A DNA stretch of 27,375 nt from COE1 sp045579665 (GTDB taxonomy: Bacteria; Bacillota; Clostridia; Lachnospirales; Lachnospiraceae): NCBI GenBank assembly GCA_045579665.1, contig JAZNMO010000142.1:1-27375 (forward strand), in the 5' to 3' direction. The notes beneath the pieces were generated by a model. That model ran no database searches, was not told the origin of the DNA, and saw nothing but the letters and a program-made list of their open reading frames with translations. This document shows, piece after piece, positions 6,607 to 15,280 of this stretch (positions within the stretch are counted from its first letter, which is position 1; the number at the start of each line of letters is the position of its first letter). A program made the translations under genes and the position numbers.

Positions 6607-9600
6607 TTACTTTTCGATCATAATCATGATTTGTGATAATTCGTTTGTTGTTAAAGCAACATTACCGATTTCGCTTACTGTTATAACGTCTTTTCTTACA
6701 AACTGACCTGTTAAGGAGTCGAGAGAGAAGATATAGGCAGTCTTGCCAATATGCTTAGTACCAACATGTACATTGATAGTTAAGTTGCGGGCAAACTTCT
6801 GCGGCTGTGTTGGAATGACACGATAGGTTGCAAAGCCTAATGCAAACTGTCTAATCTCTGAAAGAGAAGCCCCAAGCGCTACATCTGCGGTCATGCTAGC
6901 TATAAAATCAGTGTCGATGGTATAGCCAATGCCATTACCTAAGTGAGCAAGTACAGAGAGGTTCATTCCATGATACTTCTCGAATAACTGGATTCTTAAC
7001 AGCATCTGTTCTTGTGATAGATTTACATGTAGGTATTCCCCTACAATAACTGTTGATTCTGCGAGAGGAACATCAGCGTCCTGAATTTGAGTACTTGGGT
7101 TGCTTGTACTTGTAGCAGGTTTGCTTGAAGAAGTACTATGATTCTTACTTGGCTGACTTTCTACAGGCTTACCTGAAGACTCAACTTCTAAAAATTCCTC
7201 TTCGTTAGAACTTTCTTCCTCAGTAGAAGACTCAACCTCGCTTGAAGATTCTTCGCTAGAGCTTTCTTCCTCAGTAGAAGCCTCAGCCTCACTTGAGGAT
7301 TCCTCTACACTAGAGCTTTCTTCAATAGAAGAAGATTCGTCCTCGTCAGGGGCTTCCTCCATGCCGTAATAATATGGTGCCCAGCTGCTAAATACGGTCT
7401 GTAAGTCAGGAATTGGATTCTCAGCTACTACAGTACCCGCAGTTCTTGATGACATATCAACAGGTGTTCCATCCATATATGTAGTATTAAATTCTGTATA
7501 GCTTGCATTTTCAGGAGTAGAACCGCTCATAGAGGTCCAGCCCTTTGCATCAATTAAGCTGCTGTCAGCAAGCTTTGTATTGATAAAGTATACGGTAGCC
7601 TGCTGTCTCCAAGGTCTGCCTAAGTAGCCTGTACCAAACTGTGTATCAGCATTCTTGGTTACTGTACAGTTGTTGAAGATATATCCTGTGCGGTATGGCT
7701 CGGCAGCAGCAGTAATATAGCCGCCTGCTTTAGAATCGGAGAAGCCGTAGAAGCTCAACTCACATTCGGCAAATACGATATTTCCACCACCAAAGATATA
7801 GTCGGTGTTACCTTCGATGAAGCAGTCCTTTAGGTAGCATACGATGTTGCCGCCTGTATACATAGTGTCCTGACCGCCTAAAATCTTACAGTTGTAGAAC
7901 TCAGCATGATTTGCCTCTAATGCAAGAGCGGAAGCACGTTCCTTTGCTGCGGAAGAAACAACATCAACACCTTTTTGACGAACAAATGCTGTGGATTCAC
8001 CACTTACCTCGATACCATCTGCTAATTCTTCTTCTGTCAGATATCTGTTAAAGGAGTTCTCGAAGGTAATATTCTCTGCTCTAAATCCGATAGCTGTGCT
8101 CTTAATATAGGTAGCAGCCCCCCATTTGGTAACTGTATTCTTTTCGAACTTATCATAAGCACGTTCTTCATCATAGTACTGCTTAGCACCTGAACTGTAA
8201 TACTTGTAGCCTACACCGTAGTACCATGTCAGTTTTACTTCTTTAGAAGGTTCATCATTTACAAAAGAAACATAAGGAGCTTCTACAATGATCTGTTCAC
8301 GATATACACCAGGTGCAATGTGAACGGTAATTCTCTGTGCTTCACTTGTTGGATTCATAGCCTTACAAGCAGCAACAGCATCACGAACGGAATCGTAGTT
8401 ATTTTCCTTCTCAGGGTATCCAACATAGATATCGCTAACCCATGTAAGAGTAGTAGCTGCACTTGTTGCAACAAAGAATAAATCTCTTGTTTGTTCAGCA
8501 CCATTTACAATAACATGTGTACTTGTGCTATAGCCATTTACAACAGCATTTGTAGCGTATGCGCCATCTCTTAAAGCTGCGCTGTAGCCATTGCCTGAAA
8601 TGGTACCTGTATAGGTATAGCCGTCTTCTATATTAGTAAAGGTAAGTGAAGTAACTGCTACATCAGCAGGAACATTCAGGAAAGTACCTGTTATATGATA
8701 GCATGGCTTAGCGATTACATTGATATTCTGTTGTGTATCAACAGCAATATTTACGGTTGGATTAGCAACCATATAGTCATTTGCATTTATTAAAGTAACT
8801 GTATAAGTCACATTTGGCTCGATATATTCTGCAAAGCTCATATCAGCGCCAAGCTTAACAGTGATATCTTCCTTTAAAGAAGCAGGGTCAGCAGCTAAGA
8901 TTACCTTAACCTTTGACAGATCATAGCCCTCTAAGCCTGTTACAATACCACTAAATAAAGCGACATCCTTTCTCTCTGCCTTAAAGCATACACCGCTCAT
9001 GCCGTTTTTAACAGCTGCGTCTGTAACAGAAATTGTCTTGCTGTCATAAGTGAAGGAAACGCCTACAACACCTGTCATAACAGCTGTGTATTCGTAGCCG
9101 GGAGTTAATGTTGCACTAAAGCTTGTGCCATTTACAGAAGCTACAGTTTCTTCTTCTGTTGTGTTGTTGATGAACTTAATGCCGAAGCTCTCAACACCTG
9201 TATCTCCAAGGTCTACATTACCTGTTACATTGACAGCAGGTACTCTGACAATTCTGTGATATACAGGCTTAAGGTTTGTAGTTGCATCAACATAGATTTT
9301 GTACTGTCCGTCATATTTTGCTACGAAATCATAGCGAACACCACCATTGTTAATCATATCGTTATTACGATTTAATACGTCTGTGCCATCATTCTGAGCA
9401 CCGTTAGAACCCATATACATGAAATGAAGCTGGTCTTCTTCTACTGTATGAGAACCCATGTATACGCTGACACGGTCGCCGGCTTTTACATTATTTAAAA
9501 TAACGCATCTTCTACCAGTTCCACCCTTACCATTTGTATGCCATACACCTGTTGAAGTATAGCCGTCTGGATACGAAATTACAGTGTACTTAGATGCAGA

Positions 9601-11154
9601 AGCATCCTGTCCGATAGAGCCACAAATCTTATCGCCGTTCTGGATAACAAGCTGTGCATCACCAAAGGTTACAGTAGTTGTGCCAAGACTTGTAGAAAGG
9701 TCTAAGCCTGTGGCAGCCCATGCTTCCTGTGTAATGTGGTTGTTATAGATAGAGTCGCTCTCAGCCTTTGCGCCGATATCCCATACATCAATCTTTCCTG
9801 TTGTTACAGTAGGTTCAGAAGGGGTTACATCTGTATTGCCCTCATTGCCATCCCCTGTTTCGCCACCGCTTGTCTGCTCTGCGTCAGTTGTTACCGTCAT
9901 GCCGTGCAAATAACCTGAGCCTGATACAGAGAAGGTGAGTGTAGTTGCAGGTCCTTCGTAACGGATAGAAGTCTCATTTTTACATGCTGTACCATTGAAA
10001 GCAACGCTGTCAGCAGATACAGTTGCTCCTTCAGGAATTCCTGATACTACTAAGTTACCGCCGCTGCCGTATAAGCACTGCTGGAAAGAAATCGTAGCGT
10101 TTCCAGGTAATTTAATGGCAAAGCTGATACCTTCTTTGATTGCAATTTCGCCACCATTGTGGTAAAGCTTTCCATCGCCATTAACGGTTAATAATCCGTC
10201 TCTTGAAGTGATGGTCTGTAAGAAATCACCATATTTGAATACCTTTGGAATGACAGATTCATCACTAAAATTATAAAATGTAGTTTCTCCAAACTCTGGA
10301 GTAGCATTTAAGCCACTGTCATATACGTTTAAAGTAAAGGAAGCTGGCTTCACATCACTGTCGTTAAAAGTGATTTCTACGTTGTAGCCTGATACCTTAG
10401 CTGTGATATTGTCACTCAAATTTGATAACAAAGCATCGGTTAATGTTTTTCCACCCAAATCAACACTAACAATACCCTCTGTAGTTCCCTGATATAACAC
10501 GCTGCCACCTGAGATGGAAGCCTTGTCTGTATCGGATGCAGCACCTGTCACAGCGATGGTTGTACCGTTAATATCTAATGAGAAGTTCTTCTGTGCCCAT
10601 GTTGCAAGCTGATAATCATCAGCCAAAGGAGTTACCATGATATGTGGTACATAGCCTGTGCTTTGGATGCTGATACTTCCAGCATCACCAACATAGTAAA
10701 AGTCAACGGTATCTCCCTCACCGTTGTTGTTTACATTCCAGCACTTTTCAGTACGAGCTGCCTTTTGGGTTGCGTCAAAAGCTCCAGTTTCAGCGCTTGC
10801 CTTGAAAACGTCGCTAGAGCCTGTAAAGGAACAGCTACCTATGCTGATTTTGCTATTACCTGCGACCTGAATGGTAAAGGTAACGCTTCCTACAACGCCG
10901 TGGTCTGAACCATGGTGTCTGTAGTTACTGCCTCCCTCAACAGTTAATAAGCCGTAGGTTCCTGAGGTGGCAAGATTCTCATTCTGTTGAAAATCAAATT
11001 CATAGGTTGTCCCCTTTTCAGGAGTTGAAATGGTTGTTCCGTCAACAATTCCTGTTGCGTTAACAGTGAGTGTGTCGAATGACAGGCTGCTAAGCACTAA
11101 CAGGAAGGATAACAGAAAACTGCATATTCTTTTGAATGCATTGCTCTTTTTCAT
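6607..11154 (-). CDS. Secreted multidomain pectin methylesterase
   Basis: 1515 residues with an N-terminal signal peptide (about 1-33). The carbohydrate esterase family 8 domain spans about 903-1262 and would remove methyl groups from pectin, releasing methanol. Its motifs are intact: Gln1095-Asp1096-Thr, TDYIFGG with nucleophile Asp1118, and LGRPWR (1178-1183). Before it lie two related beta-rich modules (about 45-175 and 285-420), a third (about 455-640) that may bind carbohydrate, and several Ig-like repeats (about 645-895). After it come a Ser/Glu stalk (about 1270-1340) and a C-terminal domain of about 170 residues that I do not recognise. No LPXTG or membrane anchor is seen. The start follows GGAGGG with a six-base gap. 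Confidence 0.93.
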   Translation of the reverse strand: MKKSNAFKRICSFLLSFLLVLSSLSFDTLTVNATGIVDGTTISTPEKGTTYEFDFQQNENLATSGTYGLLTVEGGSNYRHHGSDHGVVGSVTFTIQVAGNSKISIGSCSFTGSSDVFKASAETGAFDATQKAARTEKCWNVNNNGEGDTVDFYYVGDAGSISIQSTGYVPHIMVTPLADDYQLATWAQKNFSLDINGTTIAVTGAASDTDKASISGGSVLYQGTTEGIVSVDLGGKTLTDALLSNLSDNITAKVSGYNVEITFNDSDVKPASFTLNVYDSGLNATPEFGETTFYNFSDESVIPKVFKYGDFLQTITSRDGLLTVNGDGKLYHNGGEIAIKEGISFAIKLPGNATISFQQCLYGSGGNLVVSGIPEGATVSADSVAFNGTACKNETSIRYEGPATTLTFSVSGSGYLHGMTVTTDAEQTSGGETGDGNEGNTDVTPSEPTVTTGKIDVWDIGAKAESDSIYNNHITQEAWAATGLDLSTSLGTTTVTFGDAQLVIQNGDKICGSIGQDASASKYTVISYPDGYTSTGVWHTNGKGGTGRRCVILNNVKAGDRVSVYMGSHTVEEDQLHFMYMGSNGAQNDGTDVLNRNNDMINNGGVRYDFVAKYDGQYKIYVDATTNLKPVYHRIVRVPAVNVTGNVDLGDTGVESFGIKFINNTTEEETVASVNGTSFSATLTPGYEYTAVMTGVVGVSFTYDSKTISVTDAAVKNGMSGVCFKAERKDVALFSGIVTGLEGYDLSKVKVILAADPASLKEDITVKLGADMSFAEYIEPNVTYTVTLINANDYMVANPTVNIAVDTQQNINVIAKPCYHITGTFLNVPADVAVTSLTFTNIEDGYTYTGTISGNGYSAALRDGAYATNAVVNGYSTSTHVIVNGAEQTRDLFFVATSAATTLTWVSDIYVGYPEKENNYDSVRDAVAACKAMNPTSEAQRITVHIAPGVYREQIIVEAPYVSFVNDEPSKEVKLTWYYGVGYKYYSSGAKQYYDEERAYDKFEKNTVTKWGAATYIKSTAIGFRAENITFENSFNRYLTEEELADGIEVSGESTAFVRQKGVDVVSSAAKERASALALEANHAEFYNCKILGGQDTMYTGGNIVCYLKDCFIEGNTDYIFGGGNIVFAECELSFYGFSDSKAGGYITAAAEPYRTGYIFNNCTVTKNADTQFGTGYLGRPWRQQATVYFINTKLADSSLIDAKGWTSMSGSTPENASYTEFNTTYMDGTPVDMSSRTAGTVVAENPIPDLQTVFSSWAPYYYGMEEAPDEDESSSIEESSSVEESSSEAEASTEEESSSEESSSEVESSTEEESSNEEEFLEVESSGKPVESQPSKNHSTSSSKPATSTSNPSTQIQDADVPLAESTVIVGEYLHVNLSQEQMLLRIQLFEKYHGMNLSVLAHLGNGIGYTIDTDFIASMTADVALGASLSEIRQFALGFATYRVIPTQPQKFARNLTINVHVGTKHIGKTAYIFSLDSLTGQFVRKDVITVSEIGNVALTTNELSQIMIMIEK

Positions 11155-11197
11155 TGAATACCCTCCATATATTAGTTACATAAGATGTTGCAAAGAA

Positions 11198-11227
11198 ACC
11201 ATATCAGATTTGTGCATATTCTGGCAA
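11198..11227 (-). promoter_or_regulatory. Candidate pectin methylesterase promoter
   Basis: Read on the minus strand: TTGCCA (11222-11227), an 18-bp spacer and TATGGT (11198-11203), with TGA just upstream giving an extended -10. The match to consensus is moderate, which fits an activator-dependent promoter. Confidence 0.5.
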
Positions 11228-11278
11228 TGAATTTAATAATCTTCCCGCTTTTTGGCATTAATAACTAATATTTTGGCA
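11222..11278. promoter_or_regulatory. Phased TGGCA direct repeats, possible regulator site
   Basis: TGGCA occurs in the same direction at 11222, 11253 and 11274, giving spacings of 31 and 21 bp (three and two helical turns). The last two sit in identical nine-base copies, TTTTGGCAT (11250-11258 and 11271-11279). The first overlaps the minus-strand -35. This is the geometry expected of paired half-sites for an AraC-type activator. The regulator itself is unknown. Confidence 0.45.
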
Positions 11279-11412
11279 TGTTTGCTTGCTCCATTCGTAA
11301 AAGATATATCTGACGCTGCGTGTTGTAACTTCGTAGCTGGTTTTGCTCATCTATAGGGCACCAAAAAATATGCAGGTACCTTTTTGATGTATTTTAATTC
11401 CTAACTGAACTT

Positions 11413-11441
11413 TTGGTTGCATAAAGCATACATGTTATAGT
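11413..11441 (+). promoter_or_regulatory. Candidate promoter of the hydratase gene
   Basis: TTGGTT (11413-11418), a 17-bp spacer and TATAGT (11436-11441), preceded by TGT as an extended -10. An alternative pair is TTGCAT (11417-11422) with TATATT (11441-11446). The 374-bp gap between the divergent genes (11155-11528) holds these promoters, the TGGCA repeats and a 10-bp palindrome AGATATATCT, but no gene. Confidence 0.5.
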
Positions 11442-11528
11442 ATATTAATAGGGATTTAAAGTATTTTTGTACAGTATAGATTTGCATAAATATACATGTG
11501 ATATAAGATGGAAAGGATAGGTGTTAAC

Positions 11529-13817
11529 ATGATTCAGTTAATGGACGGCGGTGTTTACTTAGTTGGCGGTACAGAGCTTGTTGCAGATAACGCAGAGGCT
11601 ATGGCAGCGATTAAGGCAAAGACCGGTAAAGATGTAAATAAGCAGGAGGCAGCAAAGGAAACGATTGCGTACTCAATTCTTGAAAAGCACAATACATCTG
11701 GTAACATGGATAAGCTGAAGATTAAGTTCGATAAATTGACATCTCATGATATTACTTTCGTTGGAATTATTCAGACAGCTCGTGCATCAGGACTTACTAA
11801 GTTCCCAGTTCCTTATGTATTAACAAACTGCCACAACTCACTTTGTGCAGTAGGTGGAACAATTAATGAGGATGACCATATGTATGGTCTTACCTGTGCG
11901 AAGAAGTACGGTGGAGTTTATGTACCACCTCATCAGGCTGTTATTCACCAGTTCGCAAGAGAGATGCTTGCAGGTGGCGGCAAGATGATTCTTGGTTCTG
12001 ACTCACATACTCGTTATGGTGCTCTTGGTACTATGGCGATGGGCGAGGGTGGACCTGAGCTTGTTAAGCAGTTATTGAATCAGACATACGATATCAATAT
12101 GCCTGGCGTTGTAGCTGTATACTTAGAGGGAGAGCCTGTATTAGGTGTTGGTCCTCAGGACGTTGCTTTGGCAATTATCGGAGCTGTATTTAAGAACGGC
12201 TACGTTAAGAATAAGATAATGGAGTTTGTTGGACCTGGTGTTGCATCACTTTCTGCTGATTTCCGTATCGGTATTGATGTAATGACAACAGAGACAACAT
12301 GTCTTTCTTCTATTTGGAAGACAGATGATAAGATTAAGGAGTTCTACGATATTCATGGTAGAAGCGAGGATTATGCAGAGTTGAATCCTGGTGCAGTTGC
12401 TTACTATGATGGATGCATCAAGGTAGACTTAAGCAAGGTTAGACCTATGATTGCTATGCCGTTCCATCCAAGCAATACATATACGATTGAAGAGTTAAAT
12501 GCAAACCTTATGGATATCCTTGATGACTGTGAGAAGAAGGCTCTTGTAAGTCTTGATGGAGCAGTAGACTTCACACTTAAGGATAAGGTAAGAAATGGCA
12601 AGTTATATGTAGAGCAGGGTATTATTGCAGGTTGTGCAGGTGGTGGATTTGAGAATATCTGTGCAGCAGCTGATATCTTAGATAACGCAAGCATTGGACC
12701 TGATGAGTTTACATTGAGCGTATATCCTGCTTCTATGCCTGTATATATGGAGTTAGTAAAGAATGGTTGTGCTGCTAAGTTAATGCAGACAGGTGCTGTA
12801 TTAAAGACAGCATTCTGTGGACCTTGCTTTGGTGCAGGAGATACACCGGCTAACAATGCATTCTCTATCCGTCATTCTACAAGAAACTTCCCTAACAGAG
12901 AAGGTTCTAAGCTTCAGAGCGGACAGATTGCATCTGTTGCACTTATGGATGCACGTTCTATCGCAGCTACAGCAGCGAACAAGGGATACCTTACACCTGC
13001 TACAGAGTTCGATGGCAAGTTCAATCAGTATAAGTACTTCTTTGATAAGAAGATTTACGAGAATAGAGTATTTGATTCTAAGGGCGTTGCTGATGACAGC
13101 GTTGAGATTAAGTTTGGTCCAAACATTAAGGATTGGCCAGCAATGGTAGCTTTAACAGATAATCTCTTATTAAAGGTAGTTTCAGAGATTCATGACCCTG
13201 TAACAACAACAGATGAGTTAATTCCTTCAGGTGAGACATCATCTTACCGTTCTAATCCTTTAGGACTTGCAGAGTTTACACTTTCAAGAAAGGATCCTAA
13301 CTATGTAGGTCTTGCTAAGGAAGTGCAGAAGGCTGAGAAGGCTAGAGAAGAGCAGGCTTGTCCTGTTGAGGCATTCCCTGAGCTTGAAGCTGCTTGGAAG
13401 GCTATGAAGGAGATTACTCCTGATGCAGATAGCACTAACACAGGTATCGGTAGTACAATCTTTGCAGTGAAGCCAGGTGATGGTTCTGCAAGAGAGCAGG
13501 CAGCAAGCTGCCAGAAGGTACTTGGCGGATGGGCTAACATCGCAAATGAGTATGCTACAAAGAGATATCGTTCTAACCTCATTAACTGGGGTATGCTTCC
13601 ATTCATCATTGAGGAAGGCGAGCTTCCATTCAAGAACTTAGATTATATCTATGTTCCTGGCATCAAGAAGGCAGTTGAGGAGAAGGCTTCTGTAATCAAG
13701 GCTTATGTAGTAGGCGAAGGACAGACAAAGGAGTTTGACTTAACACTTGGTGAGTTAACAGATGAAGAGAGACAGATTATCTTAAAGGGTTGCTTAATCA
13801 ACTACAATAGAGTATAA
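11529..13817 (+). CDS. Aconitase-family hydratase (4Fe-4S), substrate uncertain
   Basis: 762 residues from this start, similar in length to mitochondrial-type aconitase and shorter than AcnA or AcnB. The iron-sulfur ligands are Cys369 (GCAGG), Cys430 and Cys433 (CGPC). Other family landmarks are GSDSHTRYGALG, a RNFPNREGSK stretch and a C-terminal swivel-domain motif. That motif reads Ser653-Ala-Arg655-Glu-Gln where aconitases usually have GSSREH. It may be true aconitase (citrate to isocitrate) or one of the uncharacterised aconitase-like hydratases such as the YbhJ type; no citrate synthase or isocitrate dehydrogenase lies nearby. An in-frame ATG at 11508 lacks a good ribosome binding site; the chosen ATG follows AAAGGATAGG. 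The codons favour AAG, GAG and AAC, unlike most neighbours, which suggests high expression. Confidence 0.85.
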   Translation: MIQLMDGGVYLVGGTELVADNAEAMAAIKAKTGKDVNKQEAAKETIAYSILEKHNTSGNMDKLKIKFDKLTSHDITFVGIIQTARASGLTKFPVPYVLTNCHNSLCAVGGTINEDDHMYGLTCAKKYGGVYVPPHQAVIHQFAREMLAGGGKMILGSDSHTRYGALGTMAMGEGGPELVKQLLNQTYDINMPGVVAVYLEGEPVLGVGPQDVALAIIGAVFKNGYVKNKIMEFVGPGVASLSADFRIGIDVMTTETTCLSSIWKTDDKIKEFYDIHGRSEDYAELNPGAVAYYDGCIKVDLSKVRPMIAMPFHPSNTYTIEELNANLMDILDDCEKKALVSLDGAVDFTLKDKVRNGKLYVEQGIIAGCAGGGFENICAAADILDNASIGPDEFTLSVYPASMPVYMELVKNGCAAKLMQTGAVLKTAFCGPCFGAGDTPANNAFSIRHSTRNFPNREGSKLQSGQIASVALMDARSIAATAANKGYLTPATEFDGKFNQYKYFFDKKIYENRVFDSKGVADDSVEIKFGPNIKDWPAMVALTDNLLLKVVSEIHDPVTTTDELIPSGETSSYRSNPLGLAEFTLSRKDPNYVGLAKEVQKAEKAREEQACPVEAFPELEAAWKAMKEITPDADSTNTGIGSTIFAVKPGDGSAREQAASCQKVLGGWANIANEYATKRYRSNLINWGMLPFIIEEGELPFKNLDYIYVPGIKKAVEEKASVIKAYVVGEGQTKEFDLTLGELTDEERQIILKGCLINYNRV

Positions 13818-13828
13818 ACATAATTTTG

Positions 13829-13856
13829 AGCCGGAGCTTCTTTAGAGGCTTCGGCT
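13829..13856 (+). terminator. Hairpin after the hydratase gene, weak terminator or attenuator
   Basis: AGCCGGAGC (13829-13837) pairs with GCTTCGGCT (13848-13856), with one G-T pair. The tail TGATTGGTTATT is only loosely T-rich, so some read-through into the polygalacturonase gene is likely. Confidence 0.55.
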
Positions 13857-13880
13857 TGATTGGTTATTAAGGAGAAAACT

Positions 13881-15266
13881 ATGTTAGATTTTAAAGTAAC
13901 ATTACCATCTATTCCGGATGCGGAATACAATATTAAAGATTATGGCGCCGTAAATGGCGGTGTAATTTCCAATACACAGGCGATTCAGAAGACGATTGAT
14001 ACAGCGGCGGCTAATGGTGGCGGAAAGGTTATCATTCCGGCAGGAATTTGGCTGAGCGGTCCGATTCGCTTACAGTCTAAGATTAACCTTCATGTAGAGA
14101 CCGGTGCGGTTTTATTATTTAGTAAGAATGAGGAAGAATATCCGTTATATTGGTCAGACTATGAGGGAATGCCGGCAATCCGTACCCTGTCACCGATTAT
14201 GGCTGAGAATGTAAGTGATATTGCCATTACAGGTGGTGGAACAATTGACGGAAATGGACAGCTTTGGAGACCTGTAAAGCAGTTTAAAATGACCCAAAGA
14301 CAGTGGGATGAGCTCCTAAAGAAGTCGCAGTATCTTGTGGAGGAAAGAGATGGCTTTATTTGGATGCCGACCAAGTCCATTCATGATGCATGGCTGCTTT
14401 CCAGAGAGAAGTCAAAGATGCTTGAGAGCTTAGAGACTGCAAAAGAATACTATGATTTCTTTAGACCTGTTATGGTGCATTTATATCAGTGTAAAAATAT
14501 TTTAATCGAGGATATTACCTTGCAGAACTCTCCTGCATGGAATGTACATCCTTGCTTCTGCGAGCATGTAGCCATTCGCAATGCGAAGATTCGTAATCCT
14601 TATTATGCACAGAATGGCGATGGATTAGACTTGGAGTCTTGTAAATATGCCGAGATTATTGGAACTACCTTTGATGTAGGAGATGATGCCATCTGTATGA
14701 AGTCAGGAAAGGGCGCAAAGGCAAGAGAGATAGAGGTTCCAACAGAGTATGTAAGAATACAGGATTGTACCGTATATCATGGACATGGTGGTTTTGTAGT
14801 GGGAAGTGAAATGTCCAGAGGTATCAAGCATGTAGAGGTAAAGAATTGCTCATTCATCGGAACAGATGTAGGTATTCGTTTTAAGTCAGCCATGGGCAGA
14901 GGCGGTGTTGTCGAGGACATTTTGTTAGAGGATATTCAGATGATGAATATTGAGAAGGAAGCGATTATCTTTACCATGGGCTATGTGCTTGATTACAGAG
15001 AGTCAGGGGAGATTGCACCAACAGTAGATGCTGCTGATATTCCATTTTTTAAGAAGATTCGTATGAATCGTATTGTTTGTAATGGAGCAGGAATCGGCTT
15101 GAAGGTAGAGGGCATTGATTTGTCTAATACAAAGGTTGTTGGTGATTATGATGGTTCGCCTGTGATAGATGAGATTACTGTAGAAGATTCTTATATTGTG
15201 GCGGATAAGGAACAGAGCATTACCAACGCAGGACGAATCGTTTTTAAAAATAACTATCAGGCATAA
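13881..15266 (+). CDS. Cytoplasmic GH28 polygalacturonase, probably exo-acting
   Basis: 461 residues of a right-handed beta-helix glycoside hydrolase. It opens with the pectin-lyase-like signature NIKDYGAVNGGVISNTQAIQ. The GH28 catalytic set is complete: Asp247 in NGDGLD, Asp268-Asp269 in GDDAICMKSG, His302 in GHGG, and Arg333-Phe-Lys335. It hydrolyses alpha-1,4-galacturonosyl bonds. No signal peptide is present, so it probably acts on imported oligogalacturonides; exo action is inferred from location. A TTG 21 bases upstream is in frame but sits on the hairpin tail; ATG at 13881 follows AAGGAG with a good gap. It faces away from the pectin methylesterase gene and belongs with it by function. 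Confidence 0.92.
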   Translation: MLDFKVTLPSIPDAEYNIKDYGAVNGGVISNTQAIQKTIDTAAANGGGKVIIPAGIWLSGPIRLQSKINLHVETGAVLLFSKNEEEYPLYWSDYEGMPAIRTLSPIMAENVSDIAITGGGTIDGNGQLWRPVKQFKMTQRQWDELLKKSQYLVEERDGFIWMPTKSIHDAWLLSREKSKMLESLETAKEYYDFFRPVMVHLYQCKNILIEDITLQNSPAWNVHPCFCEHVAIRNAKIRNPYYAQNGDGLDLESCKYAEIIGTTFDVGDDAICMKSGKGAKAREIEVPTEYVRIQDCTVYHGHGGFVVGSEMSRGIKHVEVKNCSFIGTDVGIRFKSAMGRGGVVEDILLEDIQMMNIEKEAIIFTMGYVLDYRESGEIAPTVDAADIPFFKKIRMNRIVCNGAGIGLKVEGIDLSNTKVVGDYDGSPVIDEITVEDSYIVADKEQSITNAGRIVFKNNYQA

Positions 15267-15280
15267 AAGGATAGAATGAT

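Noticed and set aside
9736..10908. Plus-strand open frames opposite the pectin methylesterase
   Set aside because: They have no ribosome binding sites or recognisable products and lie inside a well-supported gene on the other strand.
11280..11410. Small RNA or riboswitch between the divergent pectin methylesterase and hydratase genes
   Set aside because: Only short palindromes (AGATATATCT, GGTACC) are seen; there is no stable extended fold or promoter-terminator unit.
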